Source: Phoronis australis
Taxonomy: Eukaryota; Phoronida; Phoronidae
NCBI GenBank assembly: GCA_002633005.1
Contig: NMRA01000656.1
Location: 50,571-114,570, forward strand
Direction: 5' to 3'
Length of the DNA stretch: 64,000 nt
Position numbers and translations under genes: made by a program
In this document: positions 31,455 through 46,400 of the stretch, in pieces
Layout: each line of letters starts with the position of its first letter
Numbering within the stretch: position 1 is the first letter of the stretch
Notes under the pieces: model-generated
What the model was told of the DNA's origin: nothing
What the model saw: the letters and a program-made list of their open reading frames with translations, nothing else
The model's database searches: none

Positions 31455-34400
31455 TCAGACAACGGGTATCCCAACTTGCAGGCCAATACCTGCAAAAAAA
31501 ACTTTACTTACTACAACTTTATCTGAAACAGAAACATAAGATGGATGATACCATACTATAGTCACTCCATTTTTTCCAGAACATATTTTTCGAATCTCCT
31601 TCGAAAATACAGGGACGGGGAAAATCTATCAATTATTCATTTCCAAATTGTGTGTGAAACCTGTCGTGGAACTGAAGTGGGATAGAGAAAATAACTTATG
31701 CGATGATACTCAGTCTTGGAAAAAAATTCATTCTGTAATTTATCATTGTACTTACGATGTCAGACTCAGATGGTTTCAATTTCGTATCAACCACACACTT
31801 ATTGGTCTAAACTCTTACTTAAAGAAATAGGTGTTAGTGAATCGTCTTTGTGTTCTTTCTGTGAGCAACCCAAAGAAACAATTCTACATTTGTTTTGGGA
31901 ATGCTCACTTGTTCAAAAGATTTGGGGATGTTTAAAAACATGGACGATAAATCAGTTCCATTTCCCTCTGCAGTTAAATATGTCTACCGCCTTGTTTGGA
32001 GATCCAGCCTGTAGATTTGAAGTTGTAAATTTAATTTTTTGCTTAGCGAAATTTCATTTATATAGACAAAGACTGCAAAAGGCCGAGTCCAATTTTCAGT
32101 CATTTTTATGTGAGGCATGTGATTACTACAACCTGGAAAAAATTATTTACAATTATAAATTGGATCCTTGGACATTCCAAGCAAGGTGGTCTTCTTTTTT
32201 TGCCTAGCAACTAGCTTTTATAGGGTTCGATAATGTTCCTAATTTGTTTAATGAACTTGACTAGATATCATATTGCTGTACAACTATGTACTTGTTGGTT
32301 GAATTAACAAATGTTTCATTAAAAAAAAATGTGGTCGTGTATAGACCGGCCTATTTTAATAAATGTCATGTGACTACAGGAAAGACTGGTGATTCAAAAA
32401 GCAACTTGAAGAAAGTTGTGTGAGTTGTGCTTGCGTTGTTGTTGCAAATTGCCTGGAAAATAACAAAGTCAGCATGGACACAGGCAGAACCTGTAGAAGA
32501 CCAACAACAACTCCATAATCTGCAAATAATGAAAACTTGGAGTGTCCGTCTATCAGACTCAACATATTGATGCGTCATTTAATGTGCCGGGCATGGTTTC
32601 AAGAAATAACAAACTGTCAAATATTGAGTTTTTCGGAGCCCATCTGACTAAAGAACAAGTTGACACCAATTTTATGGTGGAGAACAGTCTAAACAGAAAG
32701 TCAGCTTCTTCAACAGAAGGTGGTGTTATAGCAAGGAGTTCAACGAGTGGTCACTAGGTGGCAGAGCAGTAGTCGAATCTTACGTCAGCTTACCACAGAG
32801 ATTGTCACCATATTTGACGTAGATATAACCATCATTTCCAAAGGTAGTTCCCCAAGAGTTTCTTATGATGTAATATGGAACTGGACCTAAATGAAAACAT
32901 AAAATAAATTTACATTTCAAAAGTCACGAATCGGTTTCTGCCGAGAAAGAATTATGCCAATCAATAGGCCGTGATTTTTTCAAAAGTTTCATACTTGATG
33001 CATCATAGGTTCTTTAGAGGACTTAATGTGAATACATTGACTAAAAATTCAAAATAGAAAACTAAATTTTGTCAAATAAAAAACCTTCTGCACACAGGAC
33101 AACTATAATTGATTATTAATTGACCAGTTCCAATACTACCAAGGCTTAAAGTCTACAGTCCGCCACATACCCACTCCCTGATTTTCAAAACTTTTCCAAT
33201 GCCCATGCTCAATCATAGGCCCAGCTCCAAATTATACATTTGTGACTAACTTTTATACATGTCCTTGTGAACAAAGCTTTAAGAATTTCAGCTATCAAAA
33301 ATCACTTCGCTTACACATAACTAATATAAAGTCCACATTTAGAAGTAAAGTTGTTGACAACAATACAATACTCTGGGCATTATCCCAAAACTATTGTTGC
33401 TAAAAACATTCAGCCCCACTGTCTTAAAGTTTGCTATTGATAAGCCCATGCTTTGCTTAACATCCACCCTTAGAATTTTCAGTTTACTGAAACAGATCCT
33501 GAGCCGCAAGCCGGACAAGTATGGCAAAAAATGAATACTTCTGATGCTCAAACAGGAATTAACATCTCATCACCGAGCCACTATGTTATCACAGCCACAA
33601 GATATAGATGCCAACCTGTCTTCATATTTAGAGGTCATGGAAATTCACTTGTTCTTAAAGGCCCATGTAGTGATAATTAAGTCATGCCAAAATATCGGAG
33701 CTCAAGCTGTCGTGCAAAATTTGATACGCAAACTTGCTGAATTAAAAGCCTTCAGGTTCCACCTCAAATCATGAAACCTTTTGAAGTTAGCGCTGCTGGA
33801 CAGTCTAAAATACCTGACTGTTATATCGTTTAGTTCACATCGTGTCAAGAATGAATGAAGTCATTACTTTCCAAGCTCAACAAACTACAGCTATAGTAGT
33901 TATTTGAGACCAATTTATAGGTCAGTCATAAATGGAAAACTATGATAGATGGCGCTGGGTGCATTATGACTTCAATGAAAGAAAGCTCATTGCATTTTTG
34001 GTGGATGAAATAAATCTGATAACAGACATAGAACAGCTTATTATTTAAAATGACTTATTCTTATTAAAATGACATAGGCAAAAAATTGAATTTCAATTTT
34101 TTGCCTATTTCATTTTAATAAGACTAAGTCATTTTAAATAATAAGCTGTTATAGGTTATTTATCATGAAGCCTAAATTCAACGGAATTTTGCTATTTTAA
34201 ATGTACTAGGCTAACCAGACAGTCCTTGCAAAGCCTTAGTAAAATAAGAAAACGCAAGTTCAATCACACAGATGTACACCCGTCAAATGATAGGTGAAGT
34301 TACCTTTTAGTTCCATATTCTGTATCTGCAAGGACCAAGCACAAATAACAAAAGGCCAATAACAGTTGTATTGAATAGGGGTCTGAATAGAACACCACTG

Positions 34401-37400
34401 CGTGCGGGTGTTATTCGCAGCTGTTTGAATTAAAAGGTGATTCTCGCGGTGATGTAGACAAAAGCAAAGTAATACACCTAACAGTTCGTTACAATTTATG
34501 GCACTAGAGGGCTCTGAGCGATGCTCTTAACATACTGTAGAACCCAAATTTACAGGAGTTACCGGTCAAGATAGGTTTTAAGGAAATCACAAATCAAATC
34601 AATGTAATTCTCACCAGACAAATCATAGCCTACAATTTGTATGGCGTGATTATTATTTCTGGAACAGTGGTACTTGATAATTCCCCCCAGATAGTCGTTC
34701 CATGTGGTGGCGTCAACAGCTGCAGCAACCGGTCCATGGGTAAGGGCTTCCAGGAGATAGAACTCATTGAAACCGAGGTACCTAGAAGATGGAGCATTAC
34801 CACCAAACTACACGAGAGCGAGCTGGTTATTTTTTGCTAAATGGGAGCAAATCTGAAAACAACTTAAGGTTACGGAAGACTTTATTGACAAGTGTATGCA
34901 TTTAGCCAAATATATAAATTATAAAGCCTAACTGAGTGTGTATATAATTTCTGTAAGTAGAAAGCCCGTAGAGTGTTATATTGAACTTAATATCATTCTG
35001 TAATTAATTGGGTCACATGAACATGTCTTTTCAGTAAAAACTAAACAAAAAAGTAAAAGGTATATTGACACCAAAACAATGACCAATAACATGACCAAAT
35101 TTCATTTGATGTCAGATGCTCAAACTGAAATTTCAGAAATGCTGTTTCAGTTTTCTAAAATAACATTGTCTTCTTTTTTTATGCAACTTTTGATTTTTTC
35201 CATAAAAAATATTAAAGTTGATATTTTTGATACCCCCTCAGTCAAAATTGGAAAAATGTGACAGTGTTTTAGGAGATACTTATGAAAGAATCTGATTAGT
35301 CATTTTTGAGATAAGACGCTCCAACATTGGCCAAATTTGGACATTCCTCTTGAAGCGTCAAGCATGGCTTTGTTGGGCGATTTATATCACTTCACAGCTA
35401 CAGCATGTATAGTTAATAAGTAGGAAGGTAACACTATTTAAAGCTTAAAATTTCTATAAAATGACCAATGATGCTCATGTTTAGTAAAAGTAGTACCAAA
35501 AGAGTTTGTGTCACCTTTATGGCTTGGACAATCTACATTCGTGGCATGAGACAAATCGTATAAGCTTTAATTTGCACTAAAACATGACCACCACAAAGTC
35601 CCATGTCATAACTGCTCACAAACACAATATACGAGCCTCATCCGTTATATTACGTACTTGTTGCACGCAAAGTCCAAAATTCCAACTTTTCCTGGAGGTT
35701 CCATTTTACAGTAGTTGGATGTGTCTGTCAGAGGGTAGCGGTCAGCGGTCACCAACTTGAGTGATGTCTGTCAGAATTAATTTTAGTATTAATAGCAAAC
35801 ATCTGGCATAAACTTTCGCACATAGAAATGGGGACACAAAAGCAACTCCTGCACAGTCCAAATTAAAATTTGGCCATAAAGGGTGTGAATGAAGCTATTA
35901 AAGCACTTTCCGCACAAAAAAAAACAACTTTTGATTTAGACCACTAATACCATCATGAAACTGATCTCAAATTGCTCAGTAGTCAATTCAGATATACTGT
36001 AAACTCATGGGTTAACACCCTGGGCGTTTAAATTGGGAAACCCTGAGACAGGCGGGGGGAGGAGCGATTACCCAAGCAGTGGGCGCTTAAACCGACAATT
36101 AGCAAAAAATTAGGGGTGGGCAATTACCCAAGCATGGGCGTTAACCTGCGAGTGTACGGTAAGCGTGATTTCTGGGCATGGAAACAATTGGTGGTTCGTT
36201 ATAACTTGAGACATGGCTCTACTAGTTGACTTGTCATGGAGAGTTTATTTAGTTCTTTGTAAGACCAAAAATAATGCTGGATATCAGTAAGGAACAAGTT
36301 GAAACCAATTTTACTGAATGTAGTTAGTTTCCTCGACAAAACAGGGACTCATTGCCGCTTTAAAGCCAAAAGATAGAAACTTCCTGCATGCTGGGAATTT
36401 TCTTGCCATTTTCAACAGTTCAAATACTGGAATTGAATGGGTAACTCCAAGAAAGAAGATTCTGTTTGGTTCAAAATTAACCCAACAAACTTGTTTTATC
36501 TAAGCTCCACATTTTCTTGTCTTTGATTGATGTTGGGAAGGCAAAAACAGATATTTGTGAGGTTTATCTAACTTTCTCCTGTTTTAGCTGTAGTCCAAAG
36601 CACAGTTATTTTGTATTAATACCTACTTGGAACTGGAAGGACAGATAGAGTAATGTAGCTGAGAAAAACTTGTAAAGAATGTATACGATAGCAGCAAAGA
36701 ACATGTGGAACCCCAATGGCACGGAAACAGTGAAGCAACAAGAGTGCTTGACGAATATTGCGTAATTATGGGTAAATATTCAATTGTCCCGTGAAATCCA
36801 GGATAACCCTATTGCTAATAAAAGTTCTGAAAGATCAATGGCCAGTAGAGAACTACAAGTTAGTTATGACATAATGTAAGATATGAAAAATTTTATTACA
36901 GACCCATTTCTTCAGAAGAACATAACACATTTAACAGCAACTTGACTTTGGGTCTGCACATAAAACAGTCACGCTTGTCAGTTATGGACACCCTTAGAAA
37001 CATATGATATGTTCTATAGTCTAATAAATCTAGACATTCTTGTAAGGTCTTACATAACCTTAATGTAATCATTATGTAATATTGATAGCTTCACAATATG
37101 TTCTTACATCATTCAGCCACTTCATGGCGCCACAGATGCTTCCACCTTTACACCCATAATTCCCATTAACAGCGCAGTCAATTACTTGTTGTACACTCAA
37201 CAGAGGGGGTGAACTGTTGGTCTTGATGGCATAGGCACTCTCAATAGTTTCCACTGTACTGAAGGCCCTGGATCATGAATAACACAAAAAGTCATGAAGT
37301 TGAATGTGAAGAGAGCACACTTCTTGAAACTTCTAGAAATGGCTGCCTCAACATGTTAAAAAACCAATTGCTGTTACGACAAGGAACTTTAAGTCCAGTG

Positions 37401-40400
37401 AGTCAGAGTTTATCCATTTATATGTTCATTAGTTTAACCTATAAGTACAGACATGTCACAATAAATTGCGTTACTGTTTGCAATATTATGATAGCTTTGA
37501 GCGAATGGTGCTGTTCAGGGATTAGCAATCACAAACCGCCCAGACTTTGCCATGCTACAACACATTGCATTACAGAAAACGGGAAAAGATTGCAATATTT
37601 TGCAATAATTATAATTGTGTGGCAGAATGTGTTGGGAATGCAATGCATTGCATGAAAAGAATATGCTACGCTGAAACACTCTCACTGATCGAGTTTGGGC
37701 AAATCGACCAGCTCGCTAATGTTAAAATTCAGTGTTATCTTCAAATAAGCCATCCATCTGTAGCTGATGCTATCCTTCTCTGGAGATTAAAGTGCGTAAT
37801 CAGGCAAGAAATTGCCCATCCTTAAGCCATTGTAAACACTAAGGGCGACAATATTATTTTTTAAATTCTCATTTTGAAAGTTTTTAAATAGCATCACTTG
37901 AAAAGAACACATGGATAAGTTTTTGAATTTCGAAAATCGTACAGGCAAGGTGTCTTTTATAACCTAAAACTAGAAAGTGTTCCACAACTAAGTACTCTGC
38001 TTCATTAATTATGCTAGGCATGCAACATAACCAGTCAACTACCACGTGTCACACCCCAGCTGAGCTGAAAATTGAGGAAAGCCAAACGTTCTCATATATA
38101 ATTCTGGGCATCTGTGTCGCAAAATGAGTTTTGATGCATGTCAGCTGTGATCACAACAAGTTTAGTCGGCACGTGGTGTTTTGGATGTCATGGTTTGGGA
38201 GGAGCACCAGGGATAGGCTTTCACAATGATGTCTTTCCCTGAACAAAATTTTCACTACTTCCACCTGAATTTGCACCCACCCCACTACGGCAGCCAGTCA
38301 ACCTGACACAGCAGACTTACCAGCACCCACCACAGCTTTTCTGATTGCCAACAGGGGACACTGCATTCTTGGTCCTCCTAAAATAAAAAGAAACACTCAC
38401 AGTTCACATCTCTTTAATGCAAACCTGCAGAAAAAAAATGTTCCTCTTTAATAATATCAAGCTAAGGAAAAAATCGGCCTAATGCATATTTTATTACACA
38501 CGGTTGGACATTAACATAACAAAGACACAGGCAATAAACCCATGTTGTGTTGGAGAAACTAACTTTTGAATAGGACCACTGGAAGCTACAAAACAGGCTC
38601 CAATTTAAGTTCCTTACTCAAATGAGAAGTGATTTTGATGTTGCAAACAACTGACAGTTTGTTGTTGCTCAAAAGCAGGCTCTAAAATTTCACTTGTCAA
38701 TCTCTGAGACCTGAGTTTCCTAATGGTATGTCATCAATATCATAAGTTTTTGTAATAGAAAACAGGTTTCTTCCCCTGCTGAGTAAGCAAGAAGTTGCAA
38801 AAAGTTTTAGAGCGTGAAACAGAGTCTAAACCAAAAGTATGTTTTTGACAGACTAGGTTTATAGTCACTTGAACCATAGACTATAGTCTCTGCTTGAACT
38901 TACTGAGAGGTCAAAACAGAACGACTTCCCACTGAATATTTTCTGAAACATTGGTTACAATAAAGTTCACAAACATTTTGTTGATGATGCCAAAATGTCA
39001 AGTTAGAGCTGGCTGGACAGTCTGGTCAATCTATGAGAGTTTCCGGGGATACAACGAAAAAAATTAATAATTGCTAGCGACTTAAAATGGCACCGCCTAT
39101 GCGAGTAAACCATCTTTCAGCAAGATTGTAGACCTGTTGCAGCTGAAGTATGATTTGCTTTATTGGGTGATTGTTCTCTCCTTGCCATTCCCCAGACGTA
39201 AAGGCTGCCACCTCGTTTCAACCCCCTTCGGAAACAGGACTGAAAACACGTTGGTGCTACTGTTAACCCCTGTGCTCGGTTGCATGAAACAGTCCCACAT
39301 AGGGACTCAACTAAGTTCCCTAAATCTTCTGCATATTTTTGGACTTGTGAAACACCAATTGCCTTTTCTTATGCTGTTTTAGTTTCAGTACTAAGTCACA
39401 TTTTAATTTTGATACAAATTGAGAATTAACTTGACGTTGAATTCTCAATATTATTGAAAATAAATTGGAAGCTTTTCATGCAATGCCCCTAAATTAGGGA
39501 CTCAGTCCTATTTATTCTCATTGGATTCAGGGCTGCTTTTAGTTTTATTCTTAGAAAATATCAATTAGTCAAACAGGAGCTCGTAATCAAGCTGAATTGA
39601 CAGAAAAAGATTACATCTGTCTGTAAAGAAAGACACAAATAGGCAAAAGATTTAGGAACCTTAGTCCACAATTGGGACTGTATCACACAACCCGGCACTG
39701 AACCCCATAGATTGGTGACATACGTGACTCATGTAATGAATTTGGTGATGACAAACAAACAAACTAGTGATTTTCTACCAAATGAATTAAATCATATCAT
39801 AAATGACTGTGAAATATCTAACACAATAATATGTGTATCCTTATGTCTCAGCAGCTTCACTGATACAACAGTCATCTGTGCTGCTGATGTTCTGTATACA
39901 GCTAACAATAATTTGTCCACAATTCGTAGTTATTGTATGCACCAGAGTAATCAAGGTCTACATTTTGTTTAGTTTTCACAAATTTGACACTTTTGACTTT
40001 TCTTCAGTGTATTTGCTTCTATCTTTGATTAAAATGGTTACAGAACGAATACAATAAAATTTGTTTCATTTTTCACAAAGCGTTTTTTCAACCTTTTCCC
40101 ACGTTAGTTGGGTGCTCTCTTCCTTATCCTGACTACAGTCGCCGGATGATTGACAGGTAAGCCCAGTATCCAGAACAACACTAATCTTGTGAGATAAACA
40201 AGTTACATATTGACTGATCCACTGCCCAGCTGCTGTTTCTGCCACTCCCTAAGACAAGCAGAATATCCCATTCCCTTTACTGCTGTATGTAGAGTCTTCC
40301 CTATTAGCTATATATTCAAGACTATCTCCCAAAGAGCAATGGATTAGCCATAAAAAGTTCTACCAAGGAGTGTTCCAGATAGGAAAGCACTATTGGCATA

Positions 40401-43400
40401 ATCTCTATTGGATGCATGCTCCTAACTGTGTTAATGTATAGCAGCTGGAACTGAACGATAATGCTATTACAACATTGTCAGAATAAATATTGATTAAGTA
40501 ATTTGTAAGAATAGATCCATTTTAAGTTGCCCAAAATTTGTGCATATGTACTTTTAAATCATGGGGTTAGATGGTGTTTACAGCTTTGGGTTCTGGGGTC
40601 AAAGTACTCTAGAGATTCTAGAAAATTCTGAGAACAAATTATAACAGCCAATAATATGATTGGATATGATCATGTGGTTTTTATTAGCCAATCACTAAAT
40701 AAGTAGAATGTTATATTATGGGCTGAAATCAACAAGATAATTAGATGCGCTATAGTAGTTGAAGCATAAAAACTTGCTACAGTGTACAGAAGCAAAATTG
40801 TACGACAGAGCCATCTCGTGGAAGATTTTAGAAAGGATCTTGGCAAGGGCAAGGGTTAACGAACAGGAAGTTAACTATAGAGCTTGTCACTTGCATTGTG
40901 GGTAGTAAGATACTGCTGAAGTGTTGCGTCATCAGCCAGAGACTGTGACCAGCAAGAATTGCGGGTAGAAGAAATTGCCTGCAAGTGTTGCATCACCAGA
41001 AATGGTGACCAACAAGTACACTGTCGCTATATATTGTGTGTTGTTCGAAGATTCACCAACAGGACAGACATCCAACAAGTGGAGAGTCCTAGCTTAGAGA
41101 GCAGATAAGACATTTGATTATTTTGGTTGATTGATTAAAGTAATCTTTAAAAAGGGCACTAGCGTAATTACTCTTTGTATTTGATTACTTAATTAACAAT
41201 AGGTTTCACTTGTCTAATTAGGGGTTATCATATAACAAATTAATTACTGGATTTGATTATTCACTCTCCATCTTCGCACAATCTCAAAGCATAGCTACCT
41301 TTTAAACAAACCCACAATCAATCGTCTGACACACATTATGTACGCTAAACAAAGCGCAATTGTATTCATTGACAAATAGCATTTTGTAAATGTGAAAACA
41401 AAAAATTCGGCAAAAAGGTGACCTTTGCACTAATGATGTACCTCACGGGCTTTACAGTGGATCATTTTCACCACAAAACTCATTCTTAAAAACATTTGAT
41501 AATTTTCAACCTAATTCATATTCACATCATTGCTGTATGTTGACTCTCCTACTAATTTGGCCATGCAAAGCAATCAAATAGCCTGCAATTCCCACTTAAA
41601 TGACTGGTGAACTAGCATTACTCAATTAAATTAAAACACTAATTCTCAGAAGTTAGTGATAAGATTTATTATTACCGGTACTACAATTTTACTACAAGTA
41701 ACCATTAATTTGCTCTTAATTCACATATAAAACGATGTTTCTCCTCGCAACTTGTGTCGACCCACACAATATTCTTCTGAGTTAGATCAAGACAGAGACA
41801 GCGTTCACCAACGTTGGTGTCTTCACTAGGTGCACCTGGAAATAAATTGAACATGACCACGAAAAGTCATAACAAGTGCAAATTATGGTGAATTTTAATA
41901 AGTGTCCATTGTGTGCATCACAAACTGCAATATGGTCAGTGGCTCCCTGAACTGTTACAGCTTTAAAAGGTTTAGTGAGCACTTTCACCTGTTAACTCTA
42001 CTTTGATATCTTCCACATCATTCCTAGGTATATGTGATTTTCAATGTAAGAAATTCCAGTGTTTAAAGTTGCACATTTTTGTGTATTTTGCCCATGAATT
42101 TGGAGAGAAATGACAAAACGTTGAATCTTAGAGTTTGTGTACATTATTGATAAAAAATATTGTCTCAAGGCATTTCAATACTGTTGGTCACATTAAATGA
42201 GCAACGTTGCATCAAAATAGCAGTCAGCTTTTCAAAAACATCTAACACCTTGTGGCAGAATGAATACAAAACTAACAAATACCTAGACTGTTTTCATTGT
42301 CTAACTTAGGTTTACATACTAGTTTCAACTGAACAAGTGTGAGTAGGCTGGTTATATTTTGTTGATGCGATGCAAATCGTCGACTTTTACCAGAGATACT
42401 CACCCCTCTCACTCCATATCACAATCAGGGCCAGAGAAAGACACAGACATATTTACTCTCATCAAACTCTGGCCCCTCATCCACCAAAAATTCCCTCCCC
42501 TGGCCTCCTATGGACCACCTCCACATAGAGGTAAAGTTATTTACAATGAACAGCAATGGATAATTTTGAAACAATTTGGGTGAGTCACGTGAAAATACAA
42601 GTAATATATGGAGCACAAAGTTGTGTTGTTCAATGTTCATTGAGACACCCAATAGGTCAAAATTGAATATTGATCACAACTTGCCAGATTACTTGAGTTT
42701 TATCTTTTACTCCCTATATTCCTCATTTTTTGTTACTTGAAGCGCAATATTTCACTTCATAGAACTCTAGCCCTGGAATGCTAACGTCGATCCCGCACTG
42801 CTGAGGTTGCGCCGCGGATACGTGGAATTAGTTTGCATTCGTTTGTTCCAGTGTCGGTTATTCCTATGGAATTCACTCTCACTAAAACTTTTTGCAACTC
42901 CGCCATTTTTCAACCGAATTGCATAACATCATTAGAAACTCCCTTGTCAGTTCTTGATGCTGTATAATTATAGCAGAAGCAAACAATACATTTCTTAACT
43001 CGTGAATAATCATTATTTTGTATAACTTTCAAAAATATATTTTTACTACCAAAATATGAAAAATAATAGGGTGTAATAGTCTCATAAAACAAAAAATGAA
43101 CCAGAAAGGTTAAATGACTAATTACACAAGCAGGGAAGTAATTTCAACGATTCAAAAGATTTTATAATATGGATCCCTTAGAGTTGCTGTGAAGAATTTA
43201 GTCAGGCATTCAGTCAACATTATACACCTTTCTACATTAATTGGAAATTTAGTGCCGTTTAAAACAGTTCTTCAGCAAAAATTTAGGACACTCAAAAATG
43301 TGATAAACTAATTACTCCAACTGCCTATCTGAAATTTGCAGATAATTAAAGGCATTCTGATAGATTAAAATGAGGAGCAAGCATCTAAGGCGTAGGTTTG

Positions 43401-46400
43401 AAATGTACTGTGGATGGATCATTACACGGACTGCACTGTAGGACTCTCCATAGTGGTTAACCATAGTAAATAATAAACTCATTTATTGAGAAAGAAAAAA
43501 TTTGTGATCCAGATACATGTAGTGTGTGCTACCGTAAACAACAGACATAGGAATATGTTTTTACCATTGTTATGTTTCTAAAGAAAGTGGACTCTGGAAA
43601 ATAACAATATTCACGACAAAGAGACAAATGAGCACCTGTTCCATACTTGTCAACATTCGAGAAATAGAAAATAGGACAACTGGATAGGAAAGCGGAACTT
43701 CTGAATACACTGAGTAAGGCATCTGGGTCTATGCCAAAATAAGTTTGCTGCAACACACAAAAACGTCCCGATGGTATTTTTTGTCAAATGGGAGATGCTA
43801 CATCCAAATTTGTTCAACGATTTCTTTGAGGGGAATAAAAGCAATTGCAGGTGCCTCAACGAACCATGAAACGTTCCTTTTTTCTTTTTAGTCGAACGGA
43901 AGAATGGACTATCCGGCATAGAAATTACGCATGATGAACAAGTCACTGTCGCCGTGTGTCAAAAAGCAGGACATTCTCATGATATGGTGGGATTGTGGGA
44001 AAAATTCAAAAAAGTGGGATGGTCCACTAAGAGTAGGACCATAGGCAAGTACAATGTACGCTGTGAGCAACACAAAGTATTGGACTGGATTTTTTTACAA
44101 ATACTGCAGATAACATTCATTGCTCAGATATCGAATTAACAAAAAAGTATTTAGGCAACAGGTAAACATTGCACAAATGAATTATTATAGAAACAATTGA
44201 AAACAGTAATAATTTATGCAAACACAAAAACAAACATTTTGCTACGCAAATACGAGTAGTTGTTCGAGAGTTATTAATAAGTTAATACACCAGTTAAAAC
44301 TCCATTTTCTATAATTGCAGAACTAACACTTAGAAACCAAATGCCACTTCTTTCCATAAAATATAATGTGATTTTAACACCCAAAAATATCTTGTTGAAA
44401 AACTCCTAGCATGCAGTTTGATAACTTGTTGAAAGCGGTTCTAAGACTGTAGATGAAAAGATAGCAGATGCCAGACTATTCCCGGTACCTGACCAGGGTC
44501 ACCGGTCAGTGCATACAAAGAATGGCCAATGTAACTACCTGCAGTGGTTTGACTAATTTTGCCAGAAAATCACTGGTTGTCTAGAACCATGGATAAGGTT
44601 TCTTGCATGATGAACAAAACTATCAAAACAGAAAATTATGCAATGAAATTAGGCTTGATTTGATAACTACAACATTGATCACAACTCAGTCATGTAGACA
44701 GCCGGAAATACTCAGTGCAAACTCTTGCGTCTAGTCTTGGGGTCCCAAGCTCTAATACATTGGGCATGTGCGAGAGTTGGCATTCTTGGACTAGAGCTCA
44801 ATAGTGTACACTCATTTAATGGAAATTGGTTGTGATATTGTTTTTATTGTCAAGTTAATGAAGTATTGGCATCGTTTATTTATTCTTGATGTTTTACATG
44901 GCAAAAAGTGCCTCCAGGGATATTTTTCTAAAGAGTTGTCATGGTAACAAACTGTGTTTTTAAACAATGTCTGGGTAAAACGCACACCAACAGAATTGGT
45001 TGATAAAGGCTGTTTAAGCTCCATTAAATACCATTGTTAATACCACTTAACTACCTTCTGTAGAAGCCAACCAGGAACAGTGCTCAATTCTTTACAAATT
45101 TGCCTACCATTTGAGGTTCTCTTTTCTTAAATTTGAGCCAAAACCAATAAGGCTACATGGCTATTTCTGACAAAAGATTTTGTTTACCCGAGCGATAATT
45201 GGCCAATTTGTGATCTGACTAGCTTATGGGCTATCTACAGAGGAAACCACCATTTTTAAATGGTGGCTTTCTCTGGAGGCACACTTAAACATGTGCTGAG
45301 CAGGAATACAAGGTAAAGGATTTTCAGAGATGGATCAAGATGACAACATTGTATTTTTTAATGAATTTCATTGTTTTCAAGAAAATATAAACAAGAAGCA
45401 AATGCTAAGATGCCACCACCATTTTAAAAGCAACAAAATTTAGTATCAATACCCCTCCCAACACTGTTCTTTTGCCCAGACTATGAAATTAATGAGTCAA
45501 ATACATAATACCTTGTGCCCAGTTTGTATAGATACGTGTAGAAGGTTTCTGAACAATCCATCGACCAGTCGATGTCCACCGCCATTTATCTGTATTTATT
45601 TTTGATCCTGACGTCCATACTCTTGACACTGTCTTTTGGAACCTGCTGCCTCGTAGCATGGCATTCACCACTTCCTGTTCAGCTTGTGACTCAATTGACA
45701 AGAGATAACTGCCTAAATTTTTGCAAGCCTCAACAGCCATCCTGTGTGTTATCGAATTCTTCACCAATCTGTAGCAAGAATTGCCACGAAGGACAAACCT
45801 GGGGGGACACGTTGCTGCAGTGGAATGTTTTACTTTCATGACAACTGACGCCACTTGCTGGTTGATGTGATTTATCTGTTGATTTGTCGATGTCCTGATG
45901 TCATGCAGCTGCTTGGAAAAGTTCTGCAGCTGTCTGGAGAAACTCTCTAACTGGTGAGTAAACTTCGTCCTTTGCTTTTCAACATCAGATTGAACCACCT
46001 GTAACTGCTGTGTAGCAATATTGTGAAAAGACATTTGCAGTTGCTCAAGTTCACCTATTTTCTTTTCAATGGTATTCAAGGTCAGCGGGTCCAGGGACTG
46101 AGAGGCAGTCACAAAAAACAGCACACAGAGTACAAGAAGGGTATGCATGTTGGCAAATGAGTCGCAGTGAAGGATGTTCACACGAAGTTAAGATAAATAT
46201 AATAGAAATATACTGCACATCTGTTCCTCGGGGGGATGATGGGTGCAAATGTACTCTTCTGCAGGCGGCAACCAGGGCAGTAGCTATCTGCCTTTGGAAA
46301 GTTGGCAATGCCTAACTTTCAATACCAAAATTGTTGTAGAAGTAATAGGAATTGGCAACAAAATTATTGACCAGTCGTATGCAATGATAAAAAGTACTGG

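Noticed and set aside
40860-41110. Possible solo LTR (TATATATTGTGTG region with repeated agtgttgc words)
   Set aside because: No TG...CA ends with a target duplication, primer site or second copy could be found.
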